Positions 1 to 6,576 of a stretch of DNA of 12,097 nucleotides are shown here, piece by piece. How positions within the stretch are numbered: position 1 is the stretch's first letter; each line of letters begins with the position of its first letter. The notes beneath the pieces were generated by a model. That model was not told where the DNA came from. It saw nothing but the letters and a program-made list of their open reading frames with translations, and searched no databases. The stretch is taken from the NCBI GenBank assembly GCA_002411175.1, contig DHRN01000020.1:4143-16239 (forward strand), read 5' to 3'. The translations under genes and the position numbers were made by a program. The stretch is from Anaerolineaceae bacterium UBA5311. GTDB taxonomy: Bacteria > Chloroflexota > Anaerolineae > Anaerolineales > Anaerolineaceae.

Positions 1-79
1 GCGAAGGATCTTGTCAATCGGAAGGGTAAGACCCTTGTGAATTACATTAACGAAGTGCTCGTCCCGTTCCGCCGAAGCC
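1..79 (+). repeat. 79-nt direct repeat, copy 1
   Basis: This segment matches 305-383 at 70 of 79 positions without gaps. Its last 22 nt (58-79) are one copy of the GC-rich core TTGTCCCGTTCCGGCGAAGC (here with a C for G mismatch) that recurs elsewhere in the window. The repeat starts at the first base, so it may extend further left. No coding frame or transposase is associated with it. Confidence 0.8.
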
Positions 80-93
80 GTGTATTGAGGGGG

Positions 94-111
94 TTGTAAT
101 ATTGTTGTAAT
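94..111 (+). repeat. Short tandem repeat, 11-nt period
   Basis: The heptamer TTGTAAT occurs at 94-100 and again at 105-111, giving an 11-nt period. It lies just left of the hairpins at 131-215. The function is unknown and chance is possible. Confidence 0.35.
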
Positions 112-130
112 GGCGATATTTCTCCCTCTT

Positions 131-167
131 AATCCGCTGTGAACATTGCCATACACACCGGCGGATT
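131..167. repeat. Inverted repeat / hairpin
   Basis: AATCCGC (131-137) pairs perfectly with GCGGATT (161-167). Inside it TGTG (138-141) pairs with CACA (154-157), leaving a 3-nt bulge and a 12-nt loop. No T-tract follows, so it is not a classical terminator. Its right arm overlaps the left arm of the next inverted repeat (164-215), so the two structures could be mutually exclusive. Confidence 0.5.
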
Positions 168-225
168 GGAGGCGCGATACACTCTTGTCAATAGAAATTC
201 CCGGCACCTCCAATCTCGCCCTACG
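164..225. repeat. Inverted repeat plus conserved TCGCCCTACG flank
   Basis: GATTGGAGG (164-172) is the perfect reverse complement of CCTCCAATC (207-215), a 9-bp stem around a 34-nt spacer. The right arm runs directly into TCGCCCTACG. The 15-mer CAATCTCGCCCTACG (211-225) recurs inverted at 12037-12051, also next to an inverted repeat. This suggests a modular dispersed element whose stem sequence varies. Confidence 0.55.
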
Positions 226-304
226 GCTGCTTGCGGGACGGCATGGCAACCGCGAGCAGGGAATAGGGATTAGGAACTGGGTTTTGTCATCCTGAGCCTC
301 TTTT

Positions 305-383
305 GCGAAGGATCTTGTCGATTGGAACAGTAAGACCCTTGTGAATTACATTTACTACGTGCTTGTCCCGTTCCGGCGAAGCC
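305..383 (+). repeat. 79-nt direct repeat, copy 2
   Basis: This is the second copy of the repeat at 1-79, in the same orientation, with 9 mismatches. Its end (362-383) is an intact copy of the 22-nt core. A related pair of 20-mers lies just outside the copies: 233-252 and 391-410 both begin GCGGGACGGC and differ at two positions. The region 1-410 therefore looks like a nested set of degraded repeat units, not gene sequence. Confidence 0.8.
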
Positions 384-429
384 ATCATTCGCGGGACGGC
401 GTGGCATCCGTCCTCTACGCTTGTATGCA

Positions 430-457
430 CATAAAACAACCATTTTTGGGTTTTATG
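430..457. repeat. AT-rich hairpin
   Basis: CATAAAAC (430-437) and GTTTTATG (450-457) form a perfect 8-bp stem with a 12-nt loop. A short A-run and T-run follow but no clean U-tract. It may be a weak terminator or an operator. From here to the lipoprotein gene at 659 I see no gene and no convincing promoter. Confidence 0.35.
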
Positions 458-644
458 AGGGAAAAATTTATATTATTCCACATTGAGAATTTCCATTCCC
501 GACCTAAAATTGCGATGTATGCTTCCAAAACAGGGACTTCAACAAAAGAGCGCCGCCGGATTTGTGATACCATACCCTGATACTGCGTTCAGAACAACCC
601 GGTGCATGGGTTGGTCTGAAAAACACAGCGCGATTTTAACACCC

Positions 645-650
645 GGAGGA
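645..650 (+). promoter_or_regulatory. Ribosome binding site of the lipoprotein gene
   Basis: GGAGGA lies 8 nt before the ATG at 659. This near-consensus Shine-Dalgarno sequence fixes that start, which also gives a complete lipoprotein signal peptide. Confidence 0.8.
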
Positions 651-658
651 TCATAATC

Positions 659-2011
659 ATGAAAAAGTTAGTCATGGTCTTGGCACTGATGATGTTTGTA
701 GTGGTTTCTTGCTCGATGCCGAAACTGGTCAAAGTTACCGATGCGCCAGACCCAACCGCAACAGACGTACCCATAATTACCGAGGAGATAACTGTGCCGA
801 CTGCAACCGTTTCGCTCAGCCTGGAAGAAGAAATAACAGAACCGCTTGAGCATGAACGGCTGGCTTTGTTTGTGGAAGAATTTTCGAACGATGACGGCAC
901 ATGGAATACGGGATATTGGTCAAATGATGCCGCCATGGATGAGATTGTCGATGGTGAATACCAGATGTCTGTCTACGAGCCGGATTACCTCATTTGGAGT
1001 GAAACAGTTGCTCCCGGGAATAGCGATGTCGTAATGACTGTAGAAACCCGTTTGGTGAATGGGGCTGTTGAAAACGGGCAAGGTTTTATCTGCAGATATT
1101 CTGACCCTGAAAATTTTTACTTCCTCTTTGTCGGCAATGACGGTTGGTATTCAGTCGGAAAGTATGAAAATGATGTCTACTCGAACCTGGATTCAAATTG
1201 GGCTCCCGATGGTGTAATTGACCCTGAAAATAATTTTTTGATCGGTATTTGCTCCGGGTCGACGATTGCACTATCAGTTAACGGCACACTGTTAGCTAAT
1301 GTGCAGGATGGTTCCCTTCCTGACGGCGAAGTGGCATTATACGCGCGCACTTTTGACGGGGGCGAGACCACCATCGCCTTTGACAACTTTGTCATCTATT
1401 CGGGTGATAAAGAATTTGTAGATATCGTTGTTGATCTTCCCCAGGGTTATCTGGAGGATGGCACCTTACTTTTTTCTGATGATTTTGAAGATGATTCAGG
1501 TCCCTGGGAATTTGGCGACTATGAAGATCTTACGCTGGAAATTATTTATGGCTGGTTGACTTACACCTTGAAGACGGAAAGGTGGATAACCTGGGATGTG
1601 ACTTCGCAAGTAGACGCAGCTGATGTGCGCATGGAAGCATATTTTAGCAACGATGCAGAAACGGATGATAACTTGCAGGGTTTTGTTTGCAGGTTCCAGG
1701 ATAATGACAATTTTTACTATCTTGGTTTTGGAAGCGATGGCTATCTGCGCCTGGGTCTGCAACGAAACGGTGAATGGGAAAACCTGATTAACGAGTTCGC
1801 TGAAGAATGGATTGACCCCACATTTAATTTTGTAGAAGCCACATGCATTGGCAATCAGCTTAGCCTTTATGTCAACGGAGCTTTGTTTGCGCAGGTGAGT
1901 GACCCGAATAATACATTTACGACTGGCGATGTCGGTATCCTGGTCTCGTCTTTTGAAGATCCGAACGTGATTATCAGCGTGGATGATTTTGCGGTTTATT
2001 CACTGGAGTAG
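659..2011 (+). CDS. Lipoprotein with two tandem concanavalin A-like domains
   Basis: A 450-residue protein. Residues 1-17 form a lipoprotein signal peptide (MKKL, then a hydrophobic core) ending in the lipobox VVSC, so Cys18 would be lipidated and the protein anchored on the outer face of the membrane. A Thr/Pro/Asp/Glu-rich linker (about 26-66) follows. Two homologous beta-rich domains (about 70-248 and 269-449) then share the order: DDF/EEF-W start, GFxCR, NFYxLxxGxDGxxxLG, a cysteine-containing strand, LxxxVNGxLxAxV, GxVGIL, and a closing DxFxVY strand. This pattern fits LamG/DUF1080-type jelly-roll folds that bind or process carbohydrate; the ligand is not predictable. Each domain has one cysteine pair 52-53 residues apart (145/198 and 344/396), suggesting a conserved disulfide. 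The gene stands alone. I am sure it is a real lipoprotein, less sure of the fold name. Confidence 0.85.
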   Translation: MKKLVMVLALMMFVVVSCSMPKLVKVTDAPDPTATDVPIITEEITVPTATVSLSLEEEITEPLEHERLALFVEEFSNDDGTWNTGYWSNDAAMDEIVDGEYQMSVYEPDYLIWSETVAPGNSDVVMTVETRLVNGAVENGQGFICRYSDPENFYFLFVGNDGWYSVGKYENDVYSNLDSNWAPDGVIDPENNFLIGICSGSTIALSVNGTLLANVQDGSLPDGEVALYARTFDGGETTIAFDNFVIYSGDKEFVDIVVDLPQGYLEDGTLLFSDDFEDDSGPWEFGDYEDLTLEIIYGWLTYTLKTERWITWDVTSQVDAADVRMEAYFSNDAETDDNLQGFVCRFQDNDNFYYLGFGSDGYLRLGLQRNGEWENLINEFAEEWIDPTFNFVEATCIGNQLSLYVNGALFAQVSDPNNTFTTGDVGILVSSFEDPNVIISVDDFAVYSLE

Positions 2012-2047
2012 AAGCGCGATTTTGAAAGGATAAAACCAGCGTAAGTC

Positions 2048-2077
2048 TTGACCACGAAGCGGGAATGCGTGTATACT
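2048..2077 (+). promoter_or_regulatory. Sigma-70-type promoter of the tRNA-Leu gene
   Basis: TTGACC (2048-2053) and TATACT (2072-2077) are separated by 18 nt. Initiation about 7 nt downstream would fall near 2084, only a few bases before the tRNA 5' end at 2088. The tRNA is therefore probably transcribed alone with a very short leader. Confidence 0.75.
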
Positions 2078-2087
2078 TTGTGAACTT

Positions 2088-2169
<82 letters not shown>

Positions 2170-2175
2170 TAGGCA

Positions 2176-2204
2176 AGCCCCTCCAGGCAACGGAGGGGCT
2201 TTTT
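2176..2204 (+). terminator. Rho-independent terminator of the tRNA gene
   Basis: AGCCCCTCC (2176-2184) and GGAGGGGCT (2192-2200) form a perfect 9-bp GC-rich stem with a 7-nt loop, followed by a run of five T. It begins 7 nt after the tRNA, closing a single-gene transcription unit. Confidence 0.93.
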
Positions 2205-2660
2205 GTTTCCCGGGTTGATTTACAGCGTTGGATTAACTGGCGAAAAAATGAGAAGCTCGCAAAGCTTTTACCCTGTAATCAGGGCTTGCACAGGATTTCC
2301 AGGACAGGCTGGGGAGGTTGCCTATTTTTGTTTCAACCGCGGAGTAAGCGGAAAAAGTCAGGCGGATGTTATTTTTTTACAAAGTTTTTACATACAGAGC
2401 TGTTTGGTCGTCAAAGATGTGAATGAAACCATTAATTTTAACGATGAAGTATACTTTCTTACCATTCAGGTTAAAGTGCCCAGACCAATGCTGAAGAACG
2501 CGAACGCTTGGGCTGTCTCATATCGGAAAAGAAAGGGGTTGGCTATGTCAGGATTTTGAATATAGTTGATATTTCAACCAACTTGTAATTACAAGTGTAT
2601 AAGTATACCCTGAATTTTCAACTATGTGGTGAAACTCGACAAAACTGCCCCAGAAATTCG
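2205..2660. other. Non-coding stretch between the tRNA and the candidate small RNA
   Basis: No convincing gene is seen. Open frames of 110 and 118 codons run through it, but the first overlaps the tRNA and the second would start at a TTG inside the tRNA terminator without a ribosome binding site. Neither sequence resembles a protein I know. The only clear structure is the palindrome complex at 2562-2625. The base composition is AT-richer than that of the neighbouring genes. Confidence 0.6.
2562..2625. promoter_or_regulatory. Nested inverted repeats around a 16-bp perfect palindrome
   Basis: ACTTGTAATTACAAGT (2581-2596) is a perfect 16-bp palindrome. It is enclosed by the arms ATAGTTGA (2562-2569) and TCAACTAT (2618-2625). 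GTTGA (2565-2569) can also pair with TCAAC (2574-2578) in a small local hairpin. Perfect TTG-N6-CAA half-sites of this kind are typical operators for dimeric helix-turn-helix repressors (MarR or TetR type), but no such regulator is encoded here. It lies 65 bp upstream of the small RNA promoter at 2661. Confidence 0.5.
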
Positions 2661-2689
2661 TTGCATATCCAGGAAAATCATGCTATACT
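2661..2689 (+). promoter_or_regulatory. Sigma-70-type promoter of a candidate small RNA
   Basis: TTGCAT (2661-2666), a 17-nt spacer and TATACT (2684-2689), preceded by an extended -10 TGC (2681-2683). This is one of the best promoters in the window. The predicted start is near 2696. No start codon with a Shine-Dalgarno sequence follows before the terminator, so the product should be an RNA. Confidence 0.75.
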
Positions 2690-2695
2690 ATCCAA

Positions 2696-2788
2696 CAGAA
2701 TTTATTGAATTTTAGGCATCGGCTGTAGGGGACCGATGCAGAAGAATCGCCAGTGATGAGGGAGCATATTAGTGGCGATTCTTTTTTA
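2696..2788 (+). ncRNA. Candidate small RNA of about 90 nt, convergent with mutS2
   Basis: The unit runs from the predicted start near 2696 to the U-tract at 2782-2787. It contains an AU-rich 5' segment, then hairpin 1 (GCATCGG 2716-2722 with CCGATGC 2733-2739, 10-nt loop CTGTAGGGGA), then the terminator hairpin (2742-2752/2773-2783). No plausible open frame lies within it. It does not match 6S, SRP, tmRNA or RNase P RNA by the motifs I can recall. Its last bases overlap the mutS2 stop codon on the other strand, so readthrough would be antisense to mutS2. It could be a trans-acting regulator, a leftover attenuator, or an antisense RNA. The structure is clear; the function is unknown. Confidence 0.6.
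2742..2788 (+). terminator. Rho-independent terminator ending the candidate small RNA
   Basis: AGAATCGCCA (2743-2752) pairs perfectly with TGGCGATTCT (2773-2782), extended one base by A2742-T2783, around a 20-nt loop. The U-tract (2782-2787) follows directly. On the minus strand the stem is followed by TCTGC and not by a T-run, so it is oriented for plus-strand transcription. It may still slow polymerase leaving mutS2. Confidence 0.85.
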
Positions 2789-5194
2789 ATGGAAGAAGGC
2801 GACACTTACCCCATCCCCACCTTCGTTTTCACCACCCCGTTCCCAGCGGGTAATGTAACTCGAGCGACGCAGGGCGTCCCTGACTGTTTCGCGCAGAGCG
2901 CCAGTGCCTTTGCCGTGGATGATACGGCTGAAGGGCAACCCGGATGAAAAGCACTTTTCAAGGTAGGTGTCCAGCTCATCAAGCGCATCTTCCACGCGCT
3001 TCCCGCGTAAATCCAACTCCATTGGCGGAGGATTAACCGTCGGCAAAGACGTGCGGCTGGGTTTTTCTGTTTTGGGTTTGGATTTTGGAGACAGAGAGAC
3101 TTCTTGTAACTCAGACCTGCGCGAGATCTCGTGTTCCTCCAGCCGCAGCCGCAAGGCGCCTGCCTGGACTTCGAACTGTTTTCCGTCGATTGCCGTGATA
3201 AGCCCCTCAATCCCCAGTTTCTTGATAAATACTTTTTGACCTGTTTCCAGGGGACCACTCGCTTTTTTTGGCAGGTGAGTCTGACGGTAACGACGGCGTT
3301 TCTTTTCGGTTTGAGTATGTTCAAGCTCTTCAAGCTTTTCGGTCACTTCGGCAAGCTCAATTTTGCGCTCCGGTTCACTGCGCAGCCGGTTTAACGTACG
3401 CTGAAGCTCCCGAACCTGATCACGCAGGATTTCAAGTTCAGATTCTGCCTGGGCATGGGCGCGTTCGAGGATAGCTTCGCGTTCATCCTCCAGCCGCTCC
3501 AGGCGTGCTGACAGTTCCGCTTCTTGTTGGCTTGCCGCCATGCGGGATTTTTCGGCAGCGGCATAACTCTCATTCGCCAGGTTTCGTTGGCGGTGTATTT
3601 CTTCGAGCAGATCATCCACCTGCAAATCTTCCGGGTTGATCTCTTTGCGGGCTGCATCCAAAATTTCCGGGTCGAGTCCCAGCCTCTGAGCGATTGCCAG
3701 GGCGTTGGAACGACCGGGCAGACCAATCATCAGTCGGAAAGTAGGCAGCAGGGTTTCCGGGTCAAACTCAAGGCTGGCGTTGGTCACACCAGCGGTCCCG
3801 TGCGCGTAAGTCTTCAGCTCCGGGAAGTGCGTGGCGACAAAACAGGTTATCTTTCGTTTGAGTAAATAATCCAGCACAGCCCTGGCAAGAGCTGAGCCTT
3901 CCTGAGGGTCAGTACCCGAGCCCAACTCGTCCAACAAAACCAGGGAGCGCGCGTTGGCACGTTTGAGGATGCGCACCAACTGGGTGATATGCCCCGAAAA
4001 AGTTGAAAGAGACTGCTCGATCGATTGCTCATCGCCAATATCCGCAAAAACATCCTGAAAAACCGTAAGACGGGAACCAGACGCTGCCGGGATATGCATT
4101 CCAGCTTGTGCCATCAGCACCATCAGACCAATGGTTTTAAGCGTAACCGTTTTTCCGCCGGTGTTCGGACCAGTTAACACGACCGCGAAGGTCTTCTTAT
4201 CCATTTCAACATCGATTGGAACCACTTTGTCGGGGTTGATCAGTGGATGGCGCGCGCGAATCAGCTGCAATACGCTGCCCGGGTGTCCGGAATCGGGGCG
4301 TGGTTCAAAAGGCAGCAATTCAGGTTCGCTGGCGCGCAAATCTTCCGCATAGCGAGCCCGCATGAAAATAAGGTCGAGTTCAGCCATGATCTTGCTGGCC
4401 CGACTGAGAGCATCGGCATGCAAGGCGACTTCAGCGCTGAGTTTCTGCAACACGCGCATAATTTCATCCCGTTCGTCCAGCTCCAGCTGACGAAGTTTGT
4501 TGTTCCATTCCACGACTGCCAGCGGTTCGATGAATAGTGTGGCACCGGATGAGCTCTGGTCGTGAATGATCGATTTTATCTGACCCTTATGTTCAACCTT
4601 CAGGGGCAGCACATACCGCCCGCCCCGCTGGGTGATCAGCGATTCCTGCAGCATCCTGGAGCTGTTTGGGTCGCTGAGATAACGACCCATACGATCCATC
4701 AGCCTGGCGTGAGTAATTTTGAGATCAGAACGAATTTGCCCGAGAGCGGACGAAGCGCTGTCGAGCACTTCGCCTCTCTCATTGATTGTTTTGTTGATCA
4801 GATCAATCAGACCGTGACCATCCGAAAGTTGTTCGCTCATTTCCGCAAGCAAGGGAACCTCTTCTGCTTTTTCAAGAAGCGTCCGCCGGGCGTCACGGGA
4901 GAGAACCAGGCTGTTGCGGATGGCGAGCAAGCTGCTTGCTTCAAGCGTCATCTGATGGTTTGCCTGGTCTGCCAATGGCTGCATGTCGACAGCCCCGCGA
5001 AAGTGAACGCCGTCGGTAAGGACAAGCAGCAGGCGTGCCTGGCAGGTTTGCTGCTGCAGCAGCCGGGCTTTTTCAAGGCTGCTGGTAGGTCGCATTCTTG
5101 CTGCCAGCTGGTCAGAAAGCTCAAAACTGGCGTAGGAGCGCAGTTTGTCCAACACCTTATGGAATTCAAGCAAAATCAGGCTTTTCGGGTTCAT
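2786..5194 (-). CDS. mutS2: MutS2 (RqcU) ATPase/endonuclease
   Basis: An 802-residue, full-length MutS2. The N-terminal core and lever region (about 1-310) includes the MutS2-typical stretch near 190-225 (QRGGRYVLPLK; SSSGATLFIEP). The ABC-type ATPase has Walker A GPNTGGKT (342-349), the signature-region STFSGHI (397-403), Walker B with DELGSGTDP (422-430) and the switch ATHF (454-457). A charged coiled coil spans about 515-635, a small KOW-like domain about 650-692, and the C-terminal Smr domain about 726-802 with LDLRG and HGKGTG (760-765). MutS2 lacks the MutS mismatch-recognition domain. Known roles include limiting recombination through Smr nuclease activity and, in Bacillus, splitting collided ribosomes. 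The N-terminus matches the family, supporting the ATG at 5194, although no clear Shine-Dalgarno sequence precedes it. It is divergent from hutI and convergent with the candidate small RNA. Confidence 0.96.
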   Translation of the reverse strand: MNPKSLILLEFHKVLDKLRSYASFELSDQLAARMRPTSSLEKARLLQQQTCQARLLLVLTDGVHFRGAVDMQPLADQANHQMTLEASSLLAIRNSLVLSRDARRTLLEKAEEVPLLAEMSEQLSDGHGLIDLINKTINERGEVLDSASSALGQIRSDLKITHARLMDRMGRYLSDPNSSRMLQESLITQRGGRYVLPLKVEHKGQIKSIIHDQSSSGATLFIEPLAVVEWNNKLRQLELDERDEIMRVLQKLSAEVALHADALSRASKIMAELDLIFMRARYAEDLRASEPELLPFEPRPDSGHPGSVLQLIRARHPLINPDKVVPIDVEMDKKTFAVVLTGPNTGGKTVTLKTIGLMVLMAQAGMHIPAASGSRLTVFQDVFADIGDEQSIEQSLSTFSGHITQLVRILKRANARSLVLLDELGSGTDPQEGSALARAVLDYLLKRKITCFVATHFPELKTYAHGTAGVTNASLEFDPETLLPTFRLMIGLPGRSNALAIAQRLGLDPEILDAARKEINPEDLQVDDLLEEIHRQRNLANESYAAAEKSRMAASQQEAELSARLERLEDEREAILERAHAQAESELEILRDQVRELQRTLNRLRSEPERKIELAEVTEKLEELEHTQTEKKRRRYRQTHLPKKASGPLETGQKVFIKKLGIEGLITAIDGKQFEVQAGALRLRLEEHEISRRSELQEVSLSPKSKPKTEKPSRTSLPTVNPPPMELDLRGKRVEDALDELDTYLEKCFSSGLPFSRIIHGKGTGALRETVRDALRRSSYITRWERGGENEGGDGVSVAFFH

Positions 5195-5201
5195 CGCAGC
5201 A

Positions 5202-5228
5202 AGTTTATCACGAACCTGATTTTTTCAA
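5202..5228 (-). promoter_or_regulatory. Possible promoter giving a leaderless mutS2 mRNA
   Basis: On the minus strand TTGAAA (5228-5223) and TAAACT (5207-5202) are separated by 15 nt. The predicted start, about 7 nt after the -10, falls on the mutS2 ATG itself. The spacer is shorter than ideal and the -10 is weak. The idea gains support from the missing Shine-Dalgarno sequence. Confidence 0.35.
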
Positions 5229-5272
5229 TGCCATTAAGAATGTGTTAATGCTGCCGAAGCAGGCAGAGGGTT

Positions 5273-5281
5273 TGCTATAAT
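5273..5281 (+). promoter_or_regulatory. Extended -10 promoter of the hutI operon
   Basis: TATAAT (5276-5281) is a perfect -10 box preceded by the extended element TGC (5273-5275). No good -35 box lies 16-18 nt upstream, as is common for extended -10 promoters. Initiation near 5288 would leave a leader of about 35 nt before the hutI ATG. Confidence 0.6.
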
Positions 5282-5311
5282 GAACAGGTCGAATAATGAA
5301 TTGCCACACCG

Positions 5312-5317
5312 AGGAGG
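5312..5317 (+). promoter_or_regulatory. Ribosome binding site that decides the hutI start
   Basis: AGGAGG lies 5 nt before the ATG at 5323. An in-frame upstream ATG at 5296 has no Shine-Dalgarno sequence and would place this site inside the gene, so 5323 is preferred. Confidence 0.85.
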
Positions 5318-5322
5318 AACCA

Positions 5323-6576
5323 ATGAAAATATTGCACAATATCTCAGAATGTCTTACCATGGCGGGAGGTCCGCGCCGGGGCAGCGCAATGGCACAACCC
5401 GGACTGATCCGCGATACCGCGGTTGTCATGGAGGGAGAGGTTATTGTCGATGTGGGCGGGTCGGATGAGATGCTGGGCAGATACCCCAACGAAGAACGTA
5501 TCGATGCCGCCGGCAGAGCGGTTGTACCTGGGTTCGTTGATCCCCATACCCACCTGGTTTGGGTTGGCGACCGGGCAAATGAATTTGAGATGCGCTTACA
5601 AGGCAAGACTTACATGGAAATTATGGCTGCCGGTGGTGGGATTTTGGCAACCCTGACGGCAACCCGCCAGGCAGATTTGGAAACGCTGGTTTCTGAGTCC
5701 CAGGCACGGGCAGAGCGGGCGTTCAGTTATGGAACCACAACCATGGAAGCCAAAACCGGTTACGGATTAGACCTGGAAACCGAGTTCAGGCAGCTGGAGG
5801 CGATCCTGCTTATCGATCAGCAAGGACCGCTGGAACTGGTGCCGACTTATATGGGCGCTCACGCCATCCCGAAAGATTATCCGGGGGGCACGGCAGCTTT
5901 CACCGACTGGTTGTGTGAGGTTGCTCTGCCAGAAACGAAAAAATGGTGGCAGGAACATGCGCCGGAGAAACCCCTTCCGTTTAATGATGTGTTTTGTGAA
6001 CAGGGAGTCTTTGAAATTGAGGACACCCGACGTATCCTGCAGCGGGGTGAGGAGCTGGGCTTCAGGAGCAAACTGCATGCGGATGAGTTTGTAAACCTGG
6101 GCGGGGCGAGCCTGGCGGCTGAAATTGGGGCGGTCTCGGCAGACCACCTGGTGAAGACCTCCCTGGAAGATATCAAGCGTTTGGCAGCCTCTGAAACTGT
6201 GGCGGTCTCGTTACCCGGCACCCCCTTTGGCTTGGGTCAGCAGGAATATACCCCCGCCAGGGCGATCATCGATGCGGGGGGATACCTGGCATTGGCAACC
6301 GACCTCAACCCGGGCACAACCTGGAACGAATCGATGCAGTTTATCCAGGCGCTGGCTTGCAGAACCATGAAACTTACTCCCGCCGAGGCGCTGGCTGCTT
6401 CCACGATCAACGCTGCCAAAGCGGTCGGACTGGAGGATAAAATTGGCTCCATTGAAGTTGGAAAACAGGCTGATTTGTTGGTGCTGGAGGTTCCCGATTA
6501 TCGTCATCTGACCTACCGCTATGGCACAAACCTGGTCGCTGAAGTCTACAAAAAGGGCGTTCGTTATGTCAATTGA
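5323..6576 (+). CDS. hutI: Imidazolonepropionase
   Basis: A 417-residue amidohydrolase that opens 4-imidazolone-5-propanoate to N-formimino-L-glutamate, the third step of histidine degradation in the cytoplasm. Family marks in order: metal-binding PHTH (His75, His77) after the GxVVPGFVDPHTH strand, YGTTTMEAKTGYG (136-148) in the substrate site, GAHAIP (178-183), KLHADE (250-255) with metal ligand His252 and the expected catalytic Glu255, SADH (272-275), SLPGTPF (296-302), and ATDLNPG (325-331) with metal ligand Asp327. The assignment of ligand roles follows the known Bacillus HutI structure. The length is normal. No hutH, hutU or formimidoylglutamate hydrolase gene lies in the window, so the rest of the pathway must be elsewhere or absent. 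It forms an operon with the overlapping HD-domain gene. Confidence 0.96.
   Translation: MKILHNISECLTMAGGPRRGSAMAQPGLIRDTAVVMEGEVIVDVGGSDEMLGRYPNEERIDAAGRAVVPGFVDPHTHLVWVGDRANEFEMRLQGKTYMEIMAAGGGILATLTATRQADLETLVSESQARAERAFSYGTTTMEAKTGYGLDLETEFRQLEAILLIDQQGPLELVPTYMGAHAIPKDYPGGTAAFTDWLCEVALPETKKWWQEHAPEKPLPFNDVFCEQGVFEIEDTRRILQRGEELGFRSKLHADEFVNLGGASLAAEIGAVSADHLVKTSLEDIKRLAASETVAVSLPGTPFGLGQQEYTPARAIIDAGGYLALATDLNPGTTWNESMQFIQALACRTMKLTPAEALAASTINAAKAVGLEDKIGSIEVGKQADLLVLEVPDYRHLTYRYGTNLVAEVYKKGVRYVN

Noticed and set aside
341..580. 79-codon open frame on the plus strand
   Set aside because: It begins inside the 79-nt repeat, has no ribosome binding site, and its product resembles no protein I know.
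627..2023. 11-nt direct repeat AGCGCGATTTT flanking the lipoprotein gene (627-637 and 2013-2023) as a target-site duplication
   Set aside because: There are no terminal inverted repeats or transposase, and the gene's own signals lie inside. A short chance match is more likely.
2203..2559. 118-codon open frame after the tRNA
   Set aside because: The start is a TTG inside the T-run of the tRNA terminator, there is no Shine-Dalgarno sequence, and the composition is unlike the real genes nearby.
4562..5248. 228-codon plus-strand open frame opposite mutS2
   Set aside because: It is a shadow of the mutS2 frame; mutS2 has intact family motifs throughout and this frame has none.
5296..5322. Upstream ATG as the hutI start
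   Set aside because: It has no ribosome binding site; the AGGAGG 5 nt before the ATG at 5323 is much stronger.
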